Positions 6,167 to 13,116 of a stretch of DNA of 13,727 nt are shown here, piece after piece (within the stretch, counting starts at the first letter, position 1; each line of letters starts with the position of its first letter). Source of the DNA: Hyphomicrobiaceae bacterium (GTDB lineage: Bacteria > Pseudomonadota > Alphaproteobacteria > Rhizobiales > Hyphomicrobiaceae). Under the pieces are notes generated by a model. That model was not told the origin of the DNA. It worked only from the letters and a program-made list of their open reading frames with translations, and searched no databases. The stretch covers positions 1 through 13,727 of the forward strand of contig JAJFHI010000379.1 of the NCBI GenBank assembly GCA_021775715.1, in the 5' to 3' direction. The position numbers were made by a program, and so were the translations under genes.

Positions 6167-6580
6167 AGTTCGACTCCTCACACGCTGGGCTACGACTGCC
6201 ATCGTAGGACGAATAGCGGAAGTGGTCACTGGCTCCCGCAAAGACCACTCCCGAGCGTGCATCGACACACGTGATTTCCATGCTTATGCGCGGTGCCTCC
6301 ACCAAATATTGTGATCGTGTATTTAGAGCTGAACGTTTGGTAAAGGACCCCAACGGACTAGCAGCTGTCACAATGGTGAAACAATGATGAAGACAGTCAG
6401 GCTTGGTCGTATGGCTAGGTCGAGCCATTTAGCCACGCACCAAAACTAATGGCTCAGCATTAAACGGCTGGGACAGTTCCGATCAGGCCGAAACAGAATT
6501 ATGATAAACGCTCAAAAATTTTCCCGGATGGTAGTGCGCGAAGGCGGGAACGCGTCCTAGTGTCAATGAAAGCGATCTAA
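6167..6580. other. Divergent intergenic region between FGE-like gene and methyltransferase
   Basis: These 414 bases separate divergently transcribed genes and should hold both promoters. A 92-codon minus-strand frame (6428-6150) covers much of it and overlaps the FGE-like start by 17 bases, but it has no ribosome binding site and no recognisable domain. I see no IS end, RNA gene or strong hairpin. An A/T-rich patch at about 6493-6523 is the best place for a promoter of the plus-strand gene, without a clear -35/-10 pair. Confidence 0.5.
6174..6179 (-). promoter_or_regulatory. Ribosome binding site deciding the start of the FGE-like gene
   Basis: GAGGAG on the minus strand lies 7 bases before ATG 6166-6164. 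It rules in favour of the 331-residue form and against the 34-residue N-terminal extension starting at 6268. Confidence 0.7.
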
Positions 6581-7198
6581 ATGGTGAACTGGGACAAGCG
6601 GTACGCTGACGCCGAAGCGAGCGGTGCCATGTTCGGAAGGGCAGCGAACAACTACGTGGTGCAGACGATGGCGCGCGGTGATTTCAGAGCCAAGACCGCA
6701 CTTTGCCTGGCTGACGGAGATGGGCGCAATGGGCGGTTTCTGGCAAGCCGAGAGCTTGCTGTCACCGCCGTCGATCTTTCCGCGGTTGGGACAGATTTGG
6801 CCTTGCGACTCGATACCGAGGCCGGTGTCAAAGTCGAGCGTATCGCTGCCGATCTTGCGGATTGGAAGCCGGATTGCGAACGGCGCTGGGATGCCGTGTT
6901 TCTCATCTATCTGCATTGCTCACGGGCCGTGCGCCGGAGGGCTGTTGAGCTGGCGGCCCGTCACCTTACGCCTGGTGGATGGTTTATTGCCGAGGGTTTT
7001 GCCATGCGTGTCTATGATGGTCCGCACATGGGGCCGCCAGACAGCGACCTGCTTTATAGCGTCTCCGATTTCGATGCGTGGCTTGGCGGTTTCGAGGTGA
7101 TGGAGGCGCTGACCGGTGTCGTCCGGCTGCAGGAAGGCGCGAAGCATCAGGGGCTGGCCCAGGTCGTGCGGTATGCGGCATTGCGCAGTGGCGGCTGA
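6581..7198 (+). CDS. TehB-like class I SAM-dependent methyltransferase
   Basis: This is a 205-residue soluble protein with a Rossmann methyltransferase core. Motif I is ALCLADGDGRNGRFLA (40-55), the D/E-G-x-GRN variant typical of TehB-like small-molecule methyltransferases. The acidic end of strand 2 is Asp65 (VTAVDLS), followed by the RWDAVFLIYLHCS segment (102-114) and LTPGGWFIAEGF (129-140). The N-terminus (WDKRYAD, MFGRAANNYV) also fits the family. The substrate is unknown; relatives act on tellurite, thiols or other small acceptors. The start is weakly supported, with only a GAAAG-like box upstream. The reading frame looks more GC-rich than its neighbours, which may signal separate origin. 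Its TGA (7196-7198) is made by the first three bases of the 68-bp IS-like repeat, so the natural C-terminus may have been changed by insertion. Confidence 0.87.
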   Translation: MVNWDKRYADAEASGAMFGRAANNYVVQTMARGDFRAKTALCLADGDGRNGRFLASRELAVTAVDLSAVGTDLALRLDTEAGVKVERIAADLADWKPDCERRWDAVFLIYLHCSRAVRRRAVELAARHLTPGGWFIAEGFAMRVYDGPHMGPPDSDLLYSVSDFDAWLGGFEVMEALTGVVRLQEGAKHQGLAQVVRYAALRSGG

Positions 7199-7263
7199 GA
7201 CAGACTGGGGTGTTTTACTAAGGGAGGTTTGTTGGCTCATCGTGATCCAATGAGGGATGACGA
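7196..7263 (+). repeat. 68-bp repeat, copy 2 (probable IS left end)
   Basis: It is identical to 830-897 at 63 of 68 positions with no gaps. Its first three bases (TGA) are the stop codon of the methyltransferase gene. Downstream it is joined to a transposase fragment. Confidence 0.75.
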
Positions 7264-7375
7264 TTGGCTCGACGACAAGGGCATGTCTCACACCAGATAT
7301 GCGCCGTATCATCGTCAAACTCAGGGCAAGACCGAACGCTGGCCTCAGACGCTTGCAGTACGCAATGGCTGCTGA
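7259..7375 (+). pseudogene. IS3-family transposase OrfB fragment containing the DDE glutamate region
   Basis: The frame reads DDWLDDKGMSHTRYAPYHRQ and continues TQGKTERWPQTL before running into AVRNGC and a stop. This corresponds to the IS3-family OrfB (rve integrase core) segment usually written GAPYHPQTQGKIERWHQTL, whose Glu in K-x-E-RW is the third residue of the DDE triad. Only about 33 residues are recognisable. The two upstream Asp residues of the triad and the C-terminal end are gone, and several consensus positions are altered (G to Y, P to R, I to T, H to P), so it is inactive. Confidence 0.78.
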
Positions 7376-7548
7376 TTAAATCCAACCAGATGAGCTAAGG
7401 TCTCCTGAAATGGAAACCGCCATCTGCCTCAAATTATCGGCTGACGGACAGGTTGTTCACCCCGAGCAGAGTATTTTTTATAGCATCTGAACTCCAATTC
7501 AATTCCGGATCATTCGTTGGGTGACCGCAAACCACAGGGGGTACGATC

Positions 7549-8118
7549 ATGACCTTTAAGATTAGCGATCTTGCAATTTTGCCCATTGAGACGGCAGTGG
7601 GCACGACCAAGGTTCTTTTCGAGCGGGCCAAACAGTTATTGGGATTTGTGCCGAACGCGTATCGAGCGATGAGCAACGAACCAGCGCTTTATAAAGCGTA
7701 CGCGACGACTTACGCCTCGTTCCGCGCCGAGTGTGGCTTCACTCCCGTCGAACAGGAGGTGATCTTCCTGACGATCAGCCGCAAGAACGGTTGCGAATAT
7801 TGTATGGCGGCTCACAGCTATATTGCCGACACGATGTCAGGTGTTTCAACCGAAATCACGAACGCGATCCGATCTGACCGTCCGATCGAAGATTCGAAGC
7901 TTGCTGCGTTGGCCGCCTTCACTACGCAGATGTTCACTTCAAGAGGGCGGCCGACGGATGCCGACGTCTTAGCTTTCAAGGCCGCCGGGTATAGCGAGCG
8001 AAACATTCTCGGAGTAATTCTGGCGCTCAGTGTTAAAACGCTGAGCAACTATTCGAACCAGGTGTTCGATACACCCGTCGACGATGAGTTCAAGCCTCGC
8101 CTATGGAAGGCCGCCTGA
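7549..8118 (+). CDS. Carboxymuconolactone decarboxylase / AhpD-like family protein
   Basis: This is a 189-residue all-helical protein of the CMD/AhpD superfamily. The active-site block NGCEYCMAAHS (80-90) has the redox pair Cys82 and Cys85 and the downstream His89; Glu70 in VEQEVIFL is in the usual place for the proton-relay glutamate. Presence of the CxxC pair points to an AhpD-like alkylhydroperoxidase or thiol peroxidase activity rather than lactone decarboxylation, since true 4-carboxymuconolactone decarboxylase lacks this pair. The N-terminal part (LLGFVPNAYRAMSNEPAL, 30-47) is typical of peroxidase-related members. ATG 7549 has GGGGG at about 8 bases. It directly follows the IS relic and converges on the cupin gene with 48 bases between stops. 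The gene may serve in peroxide or organic-peroxide detoxification. Confidence 0.92.
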   Translation: MTFKISDLAILPIETAVGTTKVLFERAKQLLGFVPNAYRAMSNEPALYKAYATTYASFRAECGFTPVEQEVIFLTISRKNGCEYCMAAHSYIADTMSGVSTEITNAIRSDRPIEDSKLAALAAFTTQMFTSRGRPTDADVLAFKAAGYSERNILGVILALSVKTLSNYSNQVFDTPVDDEFKPRLWKAA

Positions 8119-8166
8119 GCCCATTGTTTTCCGACACTTACGAGATCCGGGCACAGCACTAACGGG

Positions 8167-8541
8167 TCAGGACTTGAATTCGACAGTCACAAACTGCAGT
8201 GGCGTATCACCGATGTTTTCAAGATCGTGCACAAAGAATTCGCCATCGGTGAGCTCGAAATGCTGCGTGTCGCCAGCTTCATAGGCAGTCTCCTTTACGG
8301 CTCCATCGTGGTAGTACGACCGAGATTTACCGGGACCAACGGCCGTCCAGAAATACGTTTCATCATGACGATGGAACGGCGCGCGATCACCGGGTTTCAG
8401 TTCCAGATGCCAAATCCGAAGTTTGTCGGTCTCCGAAACGAGTCGTGAACCAACCTGACGATTGGTCCAATTTGCGACGATCTCTTTTCTCTTATTCTCA
8501 GGCCAGTTTGCAATTTTTTCAACGTCGGGAGGAGTGACCAT
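8167..8541 (-). CDS. Single-domain cupin protein
   Basis: This is a 124-residue cytoplasmic protein with one cupin barrel. The first metal motif is LKPGDRAPFHRHDETYFWTA (48-67) with His57, His59 and a nearby acidic residue (Glu61 or Asp60). Its H-x-H-x-E spacing is shorter than the classic H-x-H-x3-4-E, so the ligand set may differ. The second motif is GEFFVHDLENIGDTPLQFV (100-118) with His105 and Asn109 in the usual H-x3-N spacing. Cupins of this size are metal-dependent isomerases, dioxygenases or ligand-binding proteins; the exact reaction cannot be read. The ATG at 8541-8539 has GAGG about 7 bases upstream. It is transcribed divergently from the TRAP genes and converges with the AhpD-like gene. 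The palindrome-rich region just upstream may control it together with dctP. Confidence 0.86.
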   Translation of the reverse strand: MVTPPDVEKIANWPENKRKEIVANWTNRQVGSRLVSETDKLRIWHLELKPGDRAPFHRHDETYFWTAVGPGKSRSYYHDGAVKETAYEAGDTQHFELTDGEFFVHDLENIGDTPLQFVTVEFKS

Positions 8542-8869
8542 AAACGCCTCATATTACTCGCTTGCTCATTAGTATCGATGTCAATAAATGCCCTTACCGC
8601 ATATATTTTATGCATTTGACCATAATATAAATATTCACTAGTGATCAAGTGATCACTTTTTATTGCCGACTGAGTTTGTGTTGATCAATCGGCTCACCCA
8701 TACCGGGAGGTCTCGTAGCGAGCTTCAAATGCTTCGAAATTATCAAACTACGGCAGACCCATATTCATAGCTGTTGCTTGATCAATGATTCCTTATGTTG
8801 CGGATCACTAACGCAATGACGCACATTTTGCAGCGTGTCCATCAAGGCTGGCACAGGAGAGGAAACGCC
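8542..8869. other. Divergent intergenic region cupin / dctP
   Basis: These 328 bases hold the promoters of both flanking genes. The left half (8575-8640) is strongly A/T-rich. The palindromes described separately occupy 8636-8786. The right end carries the dctP ribosome binding site AGGAGAGG (8855-8862). No small gene or RNA is recognisable. Confidence 0.6.
8636..8785. promoter_or_regulatory. Cluster of TGATCA palindromes between cupin and dctP (candidate operators)
   Basis: Four TGATCA hexamers lie within 144 bases of the divergent gap: 8642-8647, 8650-8655 (inside the perfect 10-mer AGTGATCACT, 8648-8657), 8682-8687 and 8779-8784. The last two share TTGATCAAT (8681-8689 and 8778-8786), 97 bases apart. 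A CACTAGTG palindrome (8636-8643) overlaps the first. The first pair sits where a minus-strand promoter for the cupin could lie (TTGATC, then the A/T-rich TATTAT). This fits regulator binding sites, perhaps for the TetR protein encoded downstream of dctM. Single TGATCA copies also occur in coding DNA of the window, so only the clustering is notable. Confidence 0.4.
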
Positions 8870-9955
8870 ATGAGCTCAACACTGACACGCCGAAACATTG
8901 TGAAGGGCACTGTTTTGTGTGCAGGCGCAGCAACATTACCGGCGCCGGCTATTGCACAAGGTGGCACCGAACTGAAGATGTTGACGTGTTGGCCCAAGAA
9001 CTTTCCGGGCCTGGGGACGAGTGCCGAACGATTTGCAAAACGCGTCGAGCAAGCGAGCGGTGGCAAGTTACGTATAAAGGTATTCGGTGCCGGAGAAATC
9101 GTGGCACCGTTCGAAGTGCTCGATGCCGTCGCTTCCGGTGCGGGTGATCTTACGCATGACACCTCTTACTATTGGTTCGGCAAGGATCCCGCGTTCGTCT
9201 ATTTTGCAGTTGTTCCTTTCGGATTGACGGCAGACGAACATTTTACTTGGTTGAAGTGGGGCGGTGGTCAAGAACTTTGGGATGAGTTGGGTGCGGCGCA
9301 CGGTGTCAAACCGCTGGCCAACCTGAATACCGGCGCACAAATGGGCGGCTGGTTTAAGAAACCAATCGAAAGCGCCTCGGATCTGCAAGGGTTGCGCATC
9401 CGCTATCCGGGCCTAGGTGGTCAAATGCTGTCTCAGCTCGGTGCGACACCTGTCAACATTCCAGGCGGCGAACTTTTCACATCCCTGCAGTCTGGCACAA
9501 TCGATGGGCTTGAATGGATTGCCCCATGGAACGACCTTGCCTTCGGGTTTCACCGTGTAGCAAAGCACTATTATTATCCCGGCTTCCATGAAATGGGACA
9601 CACGTTATCATCCTATGTCAACTCGGACGTGTGGTTTGGTCTAAGCGACTCCGAAAGATCAATCATGCAAACCGCGGCGGATGCCGAATACATCACGTCT
9701 TTGTCGGAATATAACGCGCGGAATCTATCGGCTCTTAAAACTTTGATCAAAGACCACGGCGTGCAACTGCATAAATGGCCAACCGAGATCGTCGACAAGA
9801 TGAAGAGTATCGCGCCGGATGTTCTGGCGCAGAACGCAGCAAAAAGCCCTCTCGCTGCAAAGGTGAATAAGAGCTGGATTGCATTTCGAGAGTCACAGCG
9901 TCAATGGAATGAGATCGGCGACTATGCCAACATGCGATTGAAGCAAAAAGGGTAG
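8870..9955 (+). CDS. dctP: TRAP transporter substrate-binding protein (DctP/TakP type, Tat signal)
   Basis: This is a 361-residue periplasmic solute receptor of a TRAP uptake system. The N-terminus is a Tat signal: the twin arginines are Arg7-Arg8 in TLTRRNIVKG, followed by a moderately hydrophobic core and an AIAQ cleavage area (27-30), so it is exported folded. The mature domain has the DctP pattern LRIRYPGLGGQMLSQLGATP (175-194), whose arginine normally salt-bridges the substrate carboxylate. It also has GGELFTSLQSGTIDGLEWIAPW (199-220), with the Glu215-Trp216 pair that matches the TakP subfamily as I remember it, which binds 2-oxoacids with a cation. The likely ligand is a monocarboxylate or 2-oxo acid; the exact one is unknown. 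ATG 8870 is chosen for AGGAGAGG at 7 bases and because the in-frame ATG at 8795 would bury the Tat motif. It is first in dctP-dctQ-dctM. Confidence 0.95.
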   Translation: MSSTLTRRNIVKGTVLCAGAATLPAPAIAQGGTELKMLTCWPKNFPGLGTSAERFAKRVEQASGGKLRIKVFGAGEIVAPFEVLDAVASGAGDLTHDTSYYWFGKDPAFVYFAVVPFGLTADEHFTWLKWGGGQELWDELGAAHGVKPLANLNTGAQMGGWFKKPIESASDLQGLRIRYPGLGGQMLSQLGATPVNIPGGELFTSLQSGTIDGLEWIAPWNDLAFGFHRVAKHYYYPGFHEMGHTLSSYVNSDVWFGLSDSERSIMQTAADAEYITSLSEYNARNLSALKTLIKDHGVQLHKWPTEIVDKMKSIAPDVLAQNAAKSPLAAKVNKSWIAFRESQRQWNEIGDYANMRLKQKG

Positions 9956-10093
9956 TTCGGTCCAGTGCTGATATCAACAGAGAGTCTGGGTGCAGTCCGT
10001 CAAACCGGTGCGTGTGGGATTGTCCAGATCACTTCATTTGGTTCACCAAGCTAGACCTACAGACCGTTTATCAATCTCACCCTGGAACCGCCG

Positions 10094-10615
10094 ATGCGTG
10101 ATGACCACAATCATATGAAGGGTTCGAATTGGCTCGACAAAGTGATTGAGAAACTCGGGCTCGCTGTGAGATGGCTTGCCGTCGCCATGGTGCTCCTACA
10201 GTTTTTTGTTGTTGTTGCCCGATACCTTTTTGATGTGGGCTCGGTCATGGCACAAGAAGGCATCCTCTATCTGTTTGGGACGATGTTTATGCTGGCTCTT
10301 TCCGATGCTCTCGCGTCGGACCGGCATGTCCGTGTCGACATACTTTACCACTCCCATTCACGCCGGACGAAACGTATGATTGATGCAATGGGTATCGTGT
10401 TTTTTTTGCTACCTCTATGCTTGTTCATGCTCTGGACGTCCAAAGACTACGTGCTCAGTTCCTGGACGTCGCTCGAGGGATCTCGCGATGTCGCCGGACT
10501 ACCCGGCGTGTTTCTATTTAAAACTATAATCCCAATTGCGCTTCTCCTAGTGATCGCCCAAGCCATTGCTATTCTGTTTCGTTGCCTTTCTTCTGAGGAG
10601 AACGGCGATGCCTGA
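10094..10615 (+). CDS. dctQ: TRAP transporter small permease subunit (DctQ)
   Basis: This is a 173-residue inner-membrane protein with four predicted helices (about 24-45, 53-73, 96-116 and 140-163) and short charged loops, the standard DctQ topology. The segment SDRHVRVDILYHSHSRRTKR (75-94) is the typical DctQ loop (x-HVRVD-x-xY). It pairs with the large subunit DctM to form the ion-driven permease that accepts substrate from DctP. It follows dctP by 138 bases and its stop overlaps the dctM start by 8 bases, implying translational coupling to dctM. The start is uncertain: ATG 10094 and ATG 10115 are both possible and neither has a strong ribosome binding site. The wider gap after dctP could lower permease expression relative to the receptor, as is usual for such systems. 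Confidence 0.93.
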   Translation: MRDDHNHMKGSNWLDKVIEKLGLAVRWLAVAMVLLQFFVVVARYLFDVGSVMAQEGILYLFGTMFMLALSDALASDRHVRVDILYHSHSRRTKRMIDAMGIVFFLLPLCLFMLWTSKDYVLSSWTSLEGSRDVAGLPGVFLFKTIIPIALLLVIAQAIAILFRCLSSEENGDA

Positions 10616-12158
10616 TCCCAATATTCTCTACCTGATTGCGCTATTTTCCGGTGTGCTCTTGTGTTTGATGTCAGGGTTTCCGGTCGGCTTCGTATTGGGA
10701 GGCGTCTCGCTTTGGTTGGCCGGGTTGGGCGCTCTGTTTGGTCATTTTGATGCTTCCTTCCTGTCTGCCATTCCGCAACGCATCTATGGCGCTATGACAA
10801 ATGACATCCTGCTGGCCGTCCCGTTGTTTGTTTTCATGGGCACCATGCTAGCGCGCAGTGGTATCGCTTCGGAATTGCTTGATGGTATCGGGCGTCTGTT
10901 TGGCCGCCGCCGCGGTGGGCTGGGCTTTGCCATCACGCTAGTCGGCGCGCTGTTGGCCGCATCCACAGGGATCGTTGGTGCCACCGTCACGACAATGGCC
11001 GTGTTGTCGCTCCCGGTGATGCTTAGATGGGGGTACTCGCCGCGACTGGCCGCCGGCTCGATCTGCGCCGCTGGAACCCTGGGCCAAATCATCCCGCCGT
11101 CGCTGGTTCTGGTCCTGTTGGCCGACACGATTTCATCGGCGCACCAAAAAGCTCAATTGGCTATGGGTAATTTTTCTCCAGATGCCGTTTCCATTTCGGA
11201 CCTGTTTGCAGGAGCCATTGTCCCAGGGCTGCTGATGGTGGTGGTGTTTCTGATTTATCAAACTCTGCTGGCGGTACTGAAACCAGACACCTGCCCACCG
11301 CCTCCCGAAGACGACACCGAGGATTTAAGAATTACAATGAGCGCCCTGGCAATGCGACTGATACCGCCGCTCGGGCTTATTATCGGTGTGTTGGGCTCCA
11401 TTCTTGGCGGTGTCGCAACACCTACGGAATCGGCTTCGATCGGTGCTGCAGGTGCAATATTGCTGGCGGGATTTGGAACAGAAGGCCGCAATAAAGCCAA
11501 CAACGCCCTTGCTTTCCTGGCTCTTGCCGTTCTGCTAAAGCAGGGCCTCTTTGAGTGGATCGACGTTTCTATCCAGATCGAGCGTGCTGTTGTTGCGATC
11601 CCGGTCGTGATTTTTGCGGCCTATTTCGCGCAAGCTCTCATAAGAACTTTCCAGATCGGTGCTTTGGCGAGCACGGCGACTGAGACCGCGCGTCTCAGCG
11701 CGATGGTTTTTATGATCCTAATCGGCGCTGCGATGCTGTCGCTCGTATTTCGTGGATTCGGTGGCGATGAAGCTGTCCAGCATCTGATCTCAATCGTTCC
11801 CGGCGGGCCATACGGTGCTTTGGCGGTCGTGCTGGCTGTTATGTTCCTACTCGGTTTTATCCTCGATTTTATCGAGATTATCTTTGTTATTGTGCCGACG
11901 ATCGCACCTGTCTTGCTCGCCTCGGGAATTGATCCTATTTGGCTCGCAATCCTTATTTCGTTAAACCTGCAAACATCGTTTCTGACCCCGCCATTCGGGT
12001 TCGCACTATTTTACTTTCGCTCAGCTGCACCGCCGAGCATATCGACTGCGGACATCTATCTCGGTGTGGCGCCCTTCATCGGATTACAGTTGTTAGTGCT
12101 GTTCATTGTGGCGTTCTTACCAAGCATTTCCACCTGGCTTCCTTATGCACTTCGCTGA
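10608..12158 (+). CDS. dctM: TRAP transporter large permease subunit (DctM)
   Basis: This is a 516-residue polytopic permease, with more than ten hydrophobic helices over the full length. Family landmarks include FPVGFVLGGVSLW near the N-terminus, LAVPLFVFMGTMLARSGIA, ASTGIVGATVTTMAVLSLPVM (with the S/T-rich turn of the ion/substrate site), GTLGQIIPPSLVLVLLAD, GGVATPTESASIGAAGAIL, and LQTSFLTPPFGFALFYFR near the C-terminus. It drives uptake of the DctP ligand with sodium or proton gradients. It is longer than the common 425-residue DctM and belongs to the extended form seen with TakP-like receptors, with an extra hydrophobic region in the middle. ATG 10608 has GAGGAG (10595-10600) at 7 bases and overlaps the dctQ stop; an upstream in-frame start at 10566 would lie inside dctQ and is rejected. 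Confidence 0.96.
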   Translation: MPDPNILYLIALFSGVLLCLMSGFPVGFVLGGVSLWLAGLGALFGHFDASFLSAIPQRIYGAMTNDILLAVPLFVFMGTMLARSGIASELLDGIGRLFGRRRGGLGFAITLVGALLAASTGIVGATVTTMAVLSLPVMLRWGYSPRLAAGSICAAGTLGQIIPPSLVLVLLADTISSAHQKAQLAMGNFSPDAVSISDLFAGAIVPGLLMVVVFLIYQTLLAVLKPDTCPPPPEDDTEDLRITMSALAMRLIPPLGLIIGVLGSILGGVATPTESASIGAAGAILLAGFGTEGRNKANNALAFLALAVLLKQGLFEWIDVSIQIERAVVAIPVVIFAAYFAQALIRTFQIGALASTATETARLSAMVFMILIGAAMLSLVFRGFGGDEAVQHLISIVPGGPYGALAVVLAVMFLLGFILDFIEIIFVIVPTIAPVLLASGIDPIWLAILISLNLQTSFLTPPFGFALFYFRSAAPPSISTADIYLGVAPFIGLQLLVLFIVAFLPSISTWLPYALR

Positions 12159-12194
12159 AGAGGCGTCGCAAGCGTCAACTCTTTAACACCCAGA

Positions 12195-12227
12195 TGCTGT
12201 CAACTGGCTCGCCCCCAACTGACAGCA
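12195..12227. promoter_or_regulatory. 8-bp inverted repeat in the leader of the TetR gene
   Basis: TGCTGTCA (12195-12202) and TGACAGCA (12220-12227) are perfect inverted copies separated by 17 bases, ending 17 bases before the chosen regulator start. The pair could be an operator for autoregulation, or form an mRNA hairpin adjoining the ribosome binding site. No T-run follows, so it is not a standard terminator for dctM. Confidence 0.45.
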
Positions 12228-12244
12228 AGGGCTCAGATAAGCAC

Positions 12245-12907
12245 ATGACACAAGCTGTCCCCCCGCAAGCGGTTAAGAAAAAACAAAGGCTGTCACCGCA
12301 GGAGCGGGAACACCTCATTGTTACTGGTGCAATCGAGTTTGCATCTGAGCGTGGACTTGGATTTTCCACACGTGAGCTCGCCAATCACTTAGGCATCAGC
12401 CAAAGCCTGCTGTACCGGTATTTCGCGACCAAGGAAGAACTGGTCGAAAAGATCTATGAACGTGTCTACCTTGGGCGCTGGAACCCGGAGTGGGATGAAA
12501 TCCTGGCCGACCGCCAACTGTCCCTACAAGATCGCCTCGAAACATACCTGAAAGATTACGCGAGGGTCGTACTTCAAAAGGACTGGGTTCGCATTTTCAT
12601 TTTGTCGGCCTTCGATGATCCCGTCATATCTCAGCGCTATACAACACTATTACGACGGCGAATATTCGAACCTATTCTTGCTGAACAGCTCCATGAACTG
12701 GGCCTCGAATCCAAGTTTGACCCAGACAGCAGGGAAATGGCGTTGGAGCTAATCTGGGGCTTTCATTCCAGCGTGTTCTATATGGGCGTTCGACAATGGA
12801 TCTACAATGTGCCTCCCCAAGTCGACATTGATTCCGTGATCAAGGTTCGAGTGGAAACGTTTCTGGAAGGATTCCGAGCATTCTTGCGCTCAGTCGCAAC
12901 GAAGTGA
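12245..12907 (+). CDS. TetR/AcrR-family transcriptional regulator
   Basis: This is a 220-residue one-domain DNA-binding regulator with a ligand domain. The N-terminal TetR helix-turn-helix is at about 22-70: HLIVTGAIEFASERG, then the recognition unit FSTRELANHLGISQSLLYRYF (40-60), followed by ATKEELVEKIYERV. The remaining residues are helical with a dimerisation end (LELIWGFHSSVFYMGVRQW, VRVETFLEGFRAFLRS). Such proteins usually repress neighbouring genes and release DNA on binding a small molecule. It lies 86 bases after dctM in the same direction, so it probably controls the TRAP operon and perhaps the divergent cupin, with the transported acid or a metabolite as inducer. ATG 12245 is chosen because it gives a normal-length TetR; in-frame starts at 12194 or further upstream would add a long unstructured segment or run into dctM. 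Confidence 0.92.
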   Translation: MTQAVPPQAVKKKQRLSPQEREHLIVTGAIEFASERGLGFSTRELANHLGISQSLLYRYFATKEELVEKIYERVYLGRWNPEWDEILADRQLSLQDRLETYLKDYARVVLQKDWVRIFILSAFDDPVISQRYTTLLRRRIFEPILAEQLHELGLESKFDPDSREMALELIWGFHSSVFYMGVRQWIYNVPPQVDIDSVIKVRVETFLEGFRAFLRSVATK

Positions 12908-13116
12908 CGGGTGAGACTAATCTCGTTTGGGTGACATGTTTTCGATCTGTGAGTTTGGCGGTGCCTAGCAACACCAGCAGAAACTATAGGACGGGAACGG
13001 CTTTCAACGGTTCGCATCCTTCGCCGACCTTGAGCGCCGAGATGGGTGAACATTCTCTCAACGTCGAGGGGAGAAAAATGCCATCCGGACAGCGCTGGGG
13101 TCGAGTATGGTGACTT

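Larger units (their letters stand above)
7196..7450 (+). mobile_element. Deletion derivative of an IS3-family element
   Basis: The segment begins with the second copy of the 68-bp repeat (7196-7263). It runs straight into a fragment of the OrfB catalytic domain (7259-7375) and continues with non-coding sequence ending in CTCAAATTATCGGCTGACGG then ACA at 7450, which resembles right ends of IS3-family elements from memory. At least two internal deletions are needed: one removing OrfA and most of OrfB, one removing the OrfB C-terminus. The right boundary is uncertain, because the proposed ends are not clear inverted repeats of each other. Confidence 0.5.

Noticed and set aside
6150..6428. Minus-strand 92-codon frame upstream of the FGE-like gene
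   Set aside because: The overlap with the next start is suggestive of coupling, but no ribosome binding site, signal peptide or known domain is visible; kept only as a remark on the intergenic region.
7196..7450. Intact miniature inverted-repeat element
   Set aside because: The proposed left (TGAGACAGACTG) and right (TGTCCGTCAGCC on the other strand) ends share only scattered bases, so true terminal inverted repeats cannot be claimed.
8119..8166. Possible bidirectional terminator between the AhpD-like and cupin genes
   Set aside because: CCTGAGCCC and GGGTCAGG could pair with a bulge, but the loop would be about 40 bases and no T-run follows.
11939..12244. Long N-terminal extension of the TetR regulator into dctM
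   Set aside because: It would overlap dctM by about 220 bases in another frame, and the TetR domain has normal length from ATG 12245.
12904..13113. Plus-strand 69-codon frame after the TetR gene
   Set aside because: No ribosome binding site or domain; it simply fills the convergent gap before the M23 gene.
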